Source of the DNA: Nitriliruptoraceae bacterium
GTDB lineage: Bacteria > Actinomycetota > Nitriliruptoria > Nitriliruptorales > Nitriliruptoraceae
NCBI GenBank assembly: GCA_007121975.1
Contig: SKJO01000229.1
Coordinates: 1-5,087, forward strand
Direction of reading: 5' to 3'
DNA: 5,087 bases
Positions 1 through 5,087 of the stretch are shown piece after piece. The position numbers were made by a program, and so were the translations under genes. How positions within the stretch are numbered: the first letter of the stretch is position 1; the number at the start of each line of letters is the position of its first letter. Under the pieces are notes generated by a model, which saw nothing but the letters and a program-made list of their open reading frames with translations, did not search any database and was not told where the DNA came from.

Positions 1-45
1 AAGAAGCGCAAGCAGGAGCAGCTCGACGCGGAGGGTGACGCGTGA
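1..45 (+). CDS. nuoI: C-terminal tail of NuoI (partial)
   Basis: Only the last 14 codons and the TGA stop (43-45) are in the window. The visible tail reads KKRKQEQLDAEGDA, a highly charged hydrophilic end without diagnostic residues. The assignment to NuoI, the complex I subunit that carries two [4Fe-4S] clusters in the peripheral arm, rests on position: in bacterial nuo operons nuoI lies directly before nuoJ. The stop overlaps the nuoJ GTG start by 4 bases (GTGA at 42-45), which fits translational coupling. The tail alone could belong to any charged protein, so the call is contextual. Confidence 0.7.
   Translation, partial: KKRKQEQLDAEGDA
30..38 (+). promoter_or_regulatory. Ribosome binding site of nuoJ
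   Basis: GGAGGGTGA lies inside the nuoI 3' end. Its GGAGG core ends 7 bases before the GTG at 42. This spacing, plus the 4-base overlap with the upstream stop, decides for GTG 42 as the nuoJ start. Confidence 0.75.
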
Positions 46-635
46 CCGGACACGACGTGGTCTTCCTGCTCGTGGCCCTGACCACGGCGGGCGCCGGGAT
101 CATGACGGTGACCTCCAAGAACCTGGTCCACGCGGCGCTGTTCCTGGCGTTGACGCTGACCGGCAGCGCGGCGGTGTTCCTCGTGCTCGCGGCGGACTTC
201 GTCGCGCTGGCGCAACTGCTGGTCAACGTCGGTGCGGTCGCGGTGCTGTTCCTGTTCGGTCTGATGCTCACCCGCGCACCGATCGGTCGTGAGGCGCTCG
301 ATGGGCAGCACCGAGGGTTGGCCATCGGCGTCAGCGGTGGGCTGTTCGTGCTGCTCAGCGTGCTGATCATCGGTGCGTTCGGCGGCGAGGGGGTGCGCGA
401 GGTCACCGGCCCCGGGGTCAACGAGATCGGCATCGCGCTGTTCGCGCAGTGGGTGCTGCCCTTCGAGGTGCTCTCGATGCTGCTGCTCGCCGCCCTGATC
501 GGCGCGATCGTGCTGGCTCGCCGCTCGCCCGGTGACTCGGGCACCGAGGCCGAGCCCACGCGCATCGCGCTGTCGGGCGATCCGTCGACCGAGGCCGAGC
601 GCCGACCGGAGTTGACCGCGGGAGGTGAGCGATGA
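42..635 (+). CDS. nuoJ: NADH-quinone oxidoreductase subunit J (NuoJ, ND6 homologue)
   Basis: A 197-residue membrane subunit of complex I. It lies in the membrane arm next to NuoH, NuoA and NuoK and helps couple quinone reduction to proton pumping. Five hydrophobic segments are visible, roughly residues 6-23, 30-50, 54-76, 92-112 and 134-159. Family marks are NPVHA-like KNLVHAALF (26-34), the TM3 block GAVAVLFLFGLML (64-76), and the TM5 block LPFEVLSMLLLAALIGAIVLARR (139-161, with Glu142). In TM3 the usual Tyr before the GA(I/V) motif (Tyr59 in E. coli) is Asn62 (AAC at 225-227). After TM5 comes a hydrophilic tail of about 37 residues rich in Glu, Arg, Thr and Ser, making the protein slightly longer than E. 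coli NuoJ (about 184). The start is GTG, with a good Shine-Dalgarno inside nuoI. The stop overlaps the nuoK ATG (ATGA). A non-complex-I role is unlikely given the neighbours. Confidence 0.95.
   Translation: MTGHDVVFLLVALTTAGAGIMTVTSKNLVHAALFLALTLTGSAAVFLVLAADFVALAQLLVNVGAVAVLFLFGLMLTRAPIGREALDGQHRGLAIGVSGGLFVLLSVLIIGAFGGEGVREVTGPGVNEIGIALFAQWVLPFEVLSMLLLAALIGAIVLARRSPGDSGTEAEPTRIALSGDPSTEAERRPELTAGGER
621..628 (+). promoter_or_regulatory. Strong ribosome binding site of nuoK
   Basis: GGAGGTGA is a full 8-base match to the 16S rRNA anti-Shine-Dalgarno sequence. Its GGAGG core ends 6 bases before the nuoK ATG at 632. It lies within the last codons of nuoJ and is the strongest such site in the window. 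Confidence 0.85.
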
Positions 636-943
636 ACCCGGTCGGTCCGCTGCTCCTCGCCGCGCTGCTGTTCTGTATCGGCGTGTACGGCATCATCGCT
701 CGACGCAACGCGGTGTTGGTGCTCATCAGCGTCGAGATGATGCTCAACGCCGTGAACATCAACCTGGTCACCTTCCAGAACCTGCTCTACCCCGACGATC
801 CGCTGGTCAGCGGTCAGATGTTCGCGCTGTTCATCATCGCGGTGGCCGCTGCCGAGGTCGGCGTGGGGCTGGCGATCGTCTTCAACCTGTTCCGGAACCG
901 AGCCTCGATCGATGTCGACGACGTCGATCTGATGCGCTGGTAG
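632..943 (+). CDS. nuoK: NADH-quinone oxidoreductase subunit K (NuoK, ND4L homologue)
   Basis: A 103-residue membrane subunit of complex I, close to the usual length of about 100. Three transmembrane helices are visible, about residues 4-22, 28-50 and 62-88. The two membrane glutamates known to matter for proton translocation in E. coli NuoK (Glu36 and Glu72) are present here as Glu35 (in SVEMMLNAVN) and Glu75 (in AVAAAEVGVGLAI). The loop between TM2 and TM3 is a few residues longer than in E. coli. The protein ends in a short acidic tail (IDVDDVDLMRW), whose codons also form a self-complementary stretch at 907-929. The ATG overlaps the nuoJ stop (ATGA, 632-635) and follows a perfect Shine-Dalgarno, so coupled translation with nuoJ is likely. 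The stop is TAG, 13 bases before nuoL. Confidence 0.97.
   Translation: MNPVGPLLLAALLFCIGVYGIIARRNAVLVLISVEMMLNAVNINLVTFQNLLYPDDPLVSGQMFALFIIAVAAAEVGVGLAIVFNLFRNRASIDVDDVDLMRW
907..929 (+). repeat. 10-bp inverted repeat (possible mRNA hairpin) at the 3' end of nuoK
   Basis: GATCGATGTC (907-916) pairs with GACGTCGATC (920-929) around a 3-base GAC loop. The only non-Watson-Crick pair is a U-G at 913/923. It lies in coding sequence, 11 bases before the nuoK stop codon and 27 bases before the nuoL start. No U-tract follows, so it is not an intrinsic terminator. The self-complementarity may simply follow from the repeated Asp/Val/Ile codons. Confidence 0.5.
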
Positions 944-947
944 GGAG
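943..947 (+). promoter_or_regulatory. Ribosome binding site of nuoL
   Basis: GGGAG begins on the last base of the nuoK TAG stop and ends 9 bases before the GTG at 957. It is a moderate Shine-Dalgarno that supports GTG 957 as the start. Confidence 0.55.
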
Positions 948-956
948 CGGCACAAC

Positions 957-3053
957 GTGGAAGCCTTCCTGGATTACGCCTGGCTCGTGCCGGTGCTCCC
1001 GCTGCTGTCCGCAGCGTTGATCGCCCGGTTCGGCAAGCTGCTGCCCGGTGGTGGCAGCGAGATCGGCATCGCGGCGGTCGGCGCCTCGCTGGTGATCAGC
1101 CTGGGCATCGCCTGGCACACCTTCATGCAGGGCAGCCCCGAGCCCTTCGAGCGCTCGCTGGAGTGGTCGCCGCTCGGCGGGGGGTTCATCTTCGAGCTCG
1201 GCATGCTGGTCGACGGGCTGACCGCGATGATGTTCGTGCTCGTGGGTGTGGTCTCGTTGATGGTCCACATCTACTCCCGCGAGTACATGCATGGCGAGGA
1301 GCGGTTCACCTACTTCTACGCCATGCTGAGCCTGTTCACCTTCTCGATGCTGCTGCTGGTGATCGCGAACAACACGCTGCAGGCGGTGATCGGCTGGGAG
1401 CTGGTGGGGCTGTGTTCCTACCTGCTGATCGGGTTCTACTGGGAGGAGAAGTCCAACCAGGACGCGGCCAACAAGGCGTTCCTGACCACCAAGTTCGGCG
1501 ACGTCGGCCTCATCGTGGGCGTGATCGTGCTCTCGGCCGGGATGTTCGAGCTGACCGACACCCCGTTCAACATCGGCCAGACCATCGACGCCGCGGTGGG
1601 CGGACAGCTCTCCGAGACCACCATCGTGCTCGGCATGCTGCTGATCTTCCTGGGCTGTGTGTCCAAGTCCGGGCAGATGCCGCTGCACGTCTGGCTACCT
1701 GACGCGATGGCGGGACCCACGCCGGTGTCCGCGCTGATCCACGCGGCGACGATGGTCACCGCCGGGATCTTCCTGCTCGCCCGGCTGTTCCCCGTCGTCG
1801 CCCAGTCGGCGACGGTCATGGCCGTCATCGCGGTGGTGGGCGTGATCACGCTGTTCTTCGGTGGCCTGCTCGCTCTGGTGCAGGACGACATCAAGAAGGT
1901 GCTGGCCTACTCCACGGTCTCGCAGCTCGGCTACATGATGGCGGCGATCGGCGTGGGGGGCTACACCGCCGCGATCTTCCATCTGTTCACGCACGGGTTC
2001 TTCAAGGCCCTGCTGTTCCTGGGCTCGGGATCCCTGATCCACGCCGTGCACTCCAACAACATGAGCGACATGGGCGGGATGCGCAAGGCCATGCCCTGGA
2101 CCTACGTCACCTTCGTGATCGGGTCCTTGGCGCTGGCCGGGTTCCCGCTCACGGCCGGGTTCTTCTCCAAGGACGAGATCCTCATCGCCGGGGAGATCTG
2201 GGCCGGGTATGGCTTCGCCACCGGCAACCTGGTGTACTACGTGGGGCTCGCGGCGGCGTTCGTGACCACGTTCTACATGGCCCGGGCGGTGTTCCTGATC
2301 TTCTTCGGGGAGAACCGCAGCCACCACGCGCCCCATGAGTCCGGTGCACAGATGGTCGCCCCGCTGGTGGTGCTCGCGGTGCTGTCCATCGCCTCGGGCT
2401 ACCTGTTCAGCCCCTTCTCGGGTGACGAGCGCAACTTCGAGCAGTGGACCGCGACCCCGGTCATCGAGGAGGGCGTGTTCCCCTTCGTGGACGCGGGGAC
2501 CGCGCTTGGCACCGGAACGGTCGCCAGCGCCCCGGTGGTCCTGGCGGCTGCCGGCGACGGCAGCATCCTGCACGGCCCTCCGAAGTGGCACCCGGATCTG
2601 CTGGCCATCGTGCTGGTGCTGTTCGGGGCCGCGGTCGCGCTGGCCTGGCGGTTGTACGGCCGGCAGTTCCCCCGTCCCGACCCGACCTCCCAGATGGGAG
2701 TGTTCACCCGGGTGCTGGACAACAAGTACGGATTCGACGAGGCCGGCTACCGCTTCGTGGTGGTACCGGTGCGCGACCACCTCTCGCGGTGGGCGACCTG
2801 GAGTTCCAACGTGGTCATCGACGGCATGGTGGCCGGTACCGGCCGCTCGGTACGCAGCCTCGCGGAGGCGACCTACCGCGTGGTCGACCAGAAGGTGATC
2901 GACGGCAGCGTCAACGGTGCGGCGTTCAGCGCCGCCTGGTGGAGCGAACGGCTCAAGCGGATGCAGACCGGTGACGTGCAGCGCTATCTCGGCGCGCTCG
3001 TGGCCGGGGTGATCGTGCTGGTGCTGGCCATCGTGGCCGCCAGCGGCAACTAG
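957..3053 (+). CDS. nuoL: NADH-quinone oxidoreductase subunit L (NuoL, ND5 homologue)
   Basis: The distal antiporter-like, proton-pumping subunit of complex I, in the cytoplasmic membrane. At 698 residues it is longer than E. coli NuoL (613). The N-terminal and central antiporter domains contain the hallmark residues: Glu148 in GWELVGLCSYLLIGFYWE, Lys237 in VSKSGQMPLHVWLPDAM, His244 in the same block, His262 in ALIHAATMVTAG, and Lys405-Asp406 in AGFFSKDEIL. These correspond to E. coli Glu144, Lys229, His254 (for His262) and Lys399. Glu148 and Lys237 belong to the first half-channel; Lys405 to the second. The region from about 489 to 546 is enlarged and Ala/Gly/Thr-rich. The rest of the C-terminus carries the NuoL-type NKYGFDE motif (589-595), a VIDGSVNG motif (647-654), QTGDVQRY (670-677) and a last membrane helix (about 678-695). 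These elements belong to the long lateral helix that runs along NuoM and NuoN. A second IDG-type unit sits at 620-627. The start is GTG with a moderate Shine-Dalgarno; the TAG stop is part of the nuoM Shine-Dalgarno. The long C-terminal region separates it from Mrp antiporter subunits. Confidence 0.97.
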   Translation: MEAFLDYAWLVPVLPLLSAALIARFGKLLPGGGSEIGIAAVGASLVISLGIAWHTFMQGSPEPFERSLEWSPLGGGFIFELGMLVDGLTAMMFVLVGVVSLMVHIYSREYMHGEERFTYFYAMLSLFTFSMLLLVIANNTLQAVIGWELVGLCSYLLIGFYWEEKSNQDAANKAFLTTKFGDVGLIVGVIVLSAGMFELTDTPFNIGQTIDAAVGGQLSETTIVLGMLLIFLGCVSKSGQMPLHVWLPDAMAGPTPVSALIHAATMVTAGIFLLARLFPVVAQSATVMAVIAVVGVITLFFGGLLALVQDDIKKVLAYSTVSQLGYMMAAIGVGGYTAAIFHLFTHGFFKALLFLGSGSLIHAVHSNNMSDMGGMRKAMPWTYVTFVIGSLALAGFPLTAGFFSKDEILIAGEIWAGYGFATGNLVYYVGLAAAFVTTFYMARAVFLIFFGENRSHHAPHESGAQMVAPLVVLAVLSIASGYLFSPFSGDERNFEQWTATPVIEEGVFPFVDAGTALGTGTVASAPVVLAAAGDGSILHGPPKWHPDLLAIVLVLFGAAVALAWRLYGRQFPRPDPTSQMGVFTRVLDNKYGFDEAGYRFVVVPVRDHLSRWATWSSNVVIDGMVAGTGRSVRSLAEATYRVVDQKVIDGSVNGAAFSAAWWSERLKRMQTGDVQRYLGALVAGVIVLVLAIVAASGN

Positions 3054-3056
3054 GAG
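3052..3056 (+). promoter_or_regulatory. Ribosome binding site of nuoM
   Basis: AGGAG overlaps the last two bases of the nuoL TAG stop and ends 7 bases before the nuoM ATG at 3064. This arrangement suits reinitiation by ribosomes finishing nuoL. Confidence 0.75.
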
Positions 3057-3063
3057 ACGACTG

Positions 3064-4599
3064 ATGGACCCTGCAAGCGCTGGGTGGGCGCTGACGGTTG
3101 CGCTGTTCCTCCCCCTGCTCGGGGCCGGGATCCTCACGATCATGCCGGCACGGCTCGATCGTGAGATCCGACTGGCCGCGGTGGGGATCACGGCGGTGTC
3201 CTTCGCCTTGGTCTCCCTCATCGCGCTCGGGTTCGACTACGGCGACAGTGGGCGGTTGCAGTTCACCACCGATGTCGGCTGGATCAGTGCGATCGATGCG
3301 CGTTACTCGATCGGGATCGACGGCATCAGCCTGCCGCTGTTCTTCCTGACCTACCTGCTGACGTTGTTGTGCGCGATCTACACGACCAAGATCCTGCCCT
3401 CGCCGGGCAAGCCCAAGGCGTTCCTGTCGCTGATGCTGATGCTGCAGACGGGTATGGCCGGCACCTTCGTCGCCTTCGACCTGATCCTGTTCTTCATCTT
3501 CTGGGAGTTGGTCCTGGTCCCGATGTTCTTCATGATCGGGATGTGGGGCGGACCGCGCCGGGACTACGCCAGCGTGAAGTTCTTCCTCTACACGCTGTTC
3601 GGCTCGGTGTTCATGCTGGTCGCCTTCCTCGCGATCTACTTCCAGGCCGGCGCCACGACCTGGAACATCCAGGAGTTGTCCGCGCTCGCGCCCTTCGGCA
3701 GCGCCACCTTCCAGACCTGGGCGTTCCTGGGCATCTTCCTCGGCTTCGCCATCAAGGTGCCGATGTGGCCGTTCCACACCTGGTTGCCCGACGCCCACAC
3801 CGAGGCGCCCACCGTGGGCTCCGTGCTGCTGGCCGGGGTGCTGCTGAAGATGGGGACCTACGGGTTCGTTCGCATCGCGCTGCCGATCCTGCCCGAGGGT
3901 GCGGTGCGCTTCGCGCCGTTGATCGGGGTGCTCGCGGTCATCGGCATCGTCTACGGCTCGCTGTGCTGCCTGGCACAGACCGACGTCAAGCGCCTGATCG
4001 CCTTCTCCTCGGTCGGCCACATGGGCTTCGTGATGCTCGGGATCGCCGCGATGAACGAGGCCGGCATCCAGGCCGCCCTGTTCGGCAACATCGCCCACGG
4101 GGTCATCACCGGCATGCTGTTCTTCCTCGCCGGATCCCTGCACGAGCGCTACCACACCCGCGAGATCGCCGAGATCGGCGGGGGCCTGCTCATCAAGTTG
4201 CCGCGCTACGGGGTGCTGCTCACCTTCGTGGCGGTGGCTTCGCTCGGTCTGCCCGGCCTGGCCGGGTTCTGGGGCGAGTTCACCGCGATGTGGGCGGCGA
4301 TCAGTCCCGGCGCCGGGCTGATGGCCAGCTACGAGGGGCTGTACCTCACGCTGGTGATCTTCGCGGCGATCGGCACGGTGCTCACCGCCGGCTACTTCCT
4401 GTGGATGCTCCAGCGGGTCAACCTCGGTCGGCCACTGGAGAAGTGGGCCGACGAACCCCTCGACGACGTCATGGCGATCGAGTGGGTGTCGTGGACGCCG
4501 CTGCTGCTGCTGATCCTCGCGCTCGGCATCTTCCCGCGCCTGATCTTCGGGGTGCAGGACGCCGCCGTGAGCCAGATCATCGGGTTCCTGGGCGGCTGA
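3064..4599 (+). CDS. nuoM: NADH-quinone oxidoreductase subunit M (NuoM, ND4 homologue)
   Basis: The middle antiporter-like, proton-pumping subunit of complex I, placed between NuoL and NuoN in the membrane arm. It has 511 residues, normal for the family (E. coli 509), with about 14 hydrophobic helices along its length. Characteristic N-terminal sequence is IDGISLPLFFLTYLLT. The key charged residues are intact: Glu148 in FIFWELVLVPMFFMIGMWG, Lys231 in FAIKVPMWPFHTWLPDAHTE, Lys262 in LLAGVLLKMGTYGF, and Glu405 in AGFWGEFTAMW. These match E. coli Glu144, Lys234, Lys265 and Glu407. Glu405 is the NuoM-specific replacement for the lysine found at this place in NuoL and NuoN, which separates it from those paralogues. 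The ATG start has an AGGAG seven bases upstream. The TGA stop is followed by 14 open codons in the same frame up to the nuoN ATG. No truncation or frameshift is seen. Confidence 0.97.
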   Translation: MDPASAGWALTVALFLPLLGAGILTIMPARLDREIRLAAVGITAVSFALVSLIALGFDYGDSGRLQFTTDVGWISAIDARYSIGIDGISLPLFFLTYLLTLLCAIYTTKILPSPGKPKAFLSLMLMLQTGMAGTFVAFDLILFFIFWELVLVPMFFMIGMWGGPRRDYASVKFFLYTLFGSVFMLVAFLAIYFQAGATTWNIQELSALAPFGSATFQTWAFLGIFLGFAIKVPMWPFHTWLPDAHTEAPTVGSVLLAGVLLKMGTYGFVRIALPILPEGAVRFAPLIGVLAVIGIVYGSLCCLAQTDVKRLIAFSSVGHMGFVMLGIAAMNEAGIQAALFGNIAHGVITGMLFFLAGSLHERYHTREIAEIGGGLLIKLPRYGVLLTFVAVASLGLPGLAGFWGEFTAMWAAISPGAGLMASYEGLYLTLVIFAAIGTVLTAGYFLWMLQRVNLGRPLEKWADEPLDDVMAIEWVSWTPLLLLILALGIFPRLIFGVQDAAVSQIIGFLGG

Positions 4600-4641
4600 G
4601 CGCCCGATCCCGACCCCGGCCGACACGAACGGAACCCTGCG
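4600..4641 (+). other. nuoM-nuoN intergenic gap, 42 bases
   Basis: This is the longest gap in the window. It is an exact multiple of three and contains no stop codon in the nuoM/nuoN frame; its 14 codons would read APDPDPGRHERNPA. A weak Shine-Dalgarno (GGAA, 4631-4634) ends 7 bases before the nuoN ATG. A 5-bp inverted repeat (4590-4594 with 4601-4605) spans the nuoM stop but is short and lacks a T-run, so no terminator is called. I see no promoter. Confidence 0.6.
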
Positions 4642-5087
4642 ATGCCCATCGACTTCCTCGCGATCGCCCCCGAGATCGCGCTGACGGTCACCGCGCTGCT
4701 GGTGCTCGCCGCCGATCTGGCGCTGCGCGGTGACGCCAAGCAGTTGGTCAACCCGATCACGGCCGTGGGCACGGTGGTGGCGCTGGTGTTCACCGTGGTG
4801 CTGTGGGGCCAGGACCGGGTGACCTTCAACGGCATGTTCGTCGTCGACGACTACGCGGTGATCTTCAAGGTGCTGTTCCTGGGCACCCTGCTCGCGGTGC
4901 TCGGCATCAGCTGGCGGTTCTTCGCGGAAGGGCGCTACTTCCAGGGCGAGTACTACTTCCTGCTGATCACCGCCTTCATCGGCATGCTGATCATGCCCTC
5001 CGCCCGTGACCTGCTGCTGCTGTTCGTCGCGCTCGAGACCGTGTCCATCCCCGCCTTCGTGATGGTCGGGCTGCGCAAGCGCGACCT
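4642..5087 (+). CDS. nuoN: NADH-quinone oxidoreductase subunit N (NuoN, ND2 homologue), 5' part
   Basis: The frame opens with ATG at 4642 and stays open to the right edge, giving the first 148 residues plus two bases; E. coli NuoN has about 485 residues, so roughly the first third is visible. NuoN is the third antiporter-like subunit, closest to NuoK in the membrane arm. The start MPIDFLAIAPEIALTVTALL has the IAPE(I/L) pattern typical of NuoN N-termini. Further blocks are FVVDDYAVIFKVLFLGTLLA (about 65-84), a GEYYFLLITAFIGMLIMPSA block (about 101-120), DLLLLFVALETVSIPAFVMVG (123-143), and the charged loop LRKRD. Glu132 in ALETVSIP corresponds to the functionally important TM5 glutamate (E. 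coli Glu133). About five hydrophobic segments can be seen. The Shine-Dalgarno is weak (GGAA) compared with the preceding genes, so translation may depend on ribosomes arriving from nuoM. The protein carries no sign of damage in the visible part. Confidence 0.95.
   Translation, partial: MPIDFLAIAPEIALTVTALLVLAADLALRGDAKQLVNPITAVGTVVALVFTVVLWGQDRVTFNGMFVVDDYAVIFKVLFLGTLLAVLGISWRFFAEGRYFQGEYYFLLITAFIGMLIMPSARDLLLLFVALETVSIPAFVMVGLRKRD

Noticed and set aside
882..1688. 268-codon open frame on the - strand opposite the nuoK end and nuoL start
   Set aside because: It is an antisense shadow rich in His, Gln, Glu and Asp with no motif, and it covers the certain nuoL N-terminal domain.
2831..2844. 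Perfect 14-bp palindrome GGCCGGTACCGGCC inside nuoL
   Set aside because: It fits normal codons for Val-Ala-Gly-Thr-Gly in GC-rich sequence, is single copy in the window, and lies far from any start. It is most likely chance and not an operator.
1695..3221. 508-codon open frame on the - strand opposite nuoL
   Set aside because: It is a shadow of nuoL: its composition is dominated by His, Arg, Gly, Asp, Glu and Gln as expected for the antisense of GC-rich membrane-protein codons, it shows no recognisable motif, and the + strand gene is certain.
4590..4605. Inverted repeat GGGCG/CGCCC spanning the nuoM stop, considered as a terminator
   Set aside because: The stem is only 5 bp and no T-run follows. 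It lies inside an operon that continues into nuoN.
2953..4626. 557-codon open frame on the - strand opposite nuoM
   Set aside because: It has the same antisense composition artefact, with long runs of Glu, Gln, His, Asp and Arg and no domain. It covers all of a clearly conserved nuoM.
3369..4733. 454-codon open frame on the + strand, offset from nuoM
   Set aside because: It is an out-of-frame reading of nuoM that runs into nuoN, Arg/Gly/Asp/His-rich, without family features. It is explained by few stop codons in GC-rich DNA.

Overview
The window is a stretch of a single operon on the + strand encoding the membrane arm of respiratory complex I (proton-translocating NADH:quinone oxidoreductase, NDH-1). 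In order it holds the last codons of a gene that is nuoI by position, then complete nuoJ, nuoK, nuoL and nuoM, and the first 148 codons of nuoN, which runs off the right edge. This is the canonical bacterial I-J-K-L-M-N order. There is no non-coding stretch longer than 42 bases, and I see no RNA gene, mobile element, CRISPR array, promoter or intrinsic terminator.

The DNA is strongly GC-rich with G or C at most third codon positions. Two of the five visible starts are GTG (nuoJ, nuoL). Together with protein style (a 698-residue NuoL with a long C-terminal region), this suggests a high-GC actinobacterium (Actinomycetota). A deep-branching class such as Acidimicrobiia or Nitriliruptoria is possible, but that is only an impression and cannot be settled from this window.

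Layout: nuoI ends at 45 and overlaps nuoJ (42-635) by 4 bases (GTGA). nuoJ overlaps nuoK (632-943) by 4 bases (ATGA). nuoL (957-3053) follows after 13 bases, nuoM (3064-4599) after 10 bases, and nuoN (4642 to the edge) after 42 bases. Clear Shine-Dalgarno sequences precede nuoJ, nuoK, nuoL and nuoM, while the one before nuoN is weak. The tight packing implies one transcript and translational coupling, with the promoter upstream of the window.

Together the proteins form the proton-pumping arm. NuoJ and NuoK sit next to the quinone-binding base. NuoN, NuoM and NuoL are three antiporter-like subunits that carry the glutamate, lysine and histidine residues of the central hydrophilic axis. These residues are present in all parts that can be seen, so the complex looks functional.

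This is an ordinary, conserved housekeeping region, and I found no undescribed system. Points deserving a second look are modest: an Asn in NuoJ where a Tyr is usually conserved in TM3, a tandem IDG-type repeat in the NuoL C-terminal region, an enlarged NuoL C-terminal insert, a 10-bp hairpin near the end of nuoK, and a nuoM-nuoN gap that is open in the same frame as both genes.
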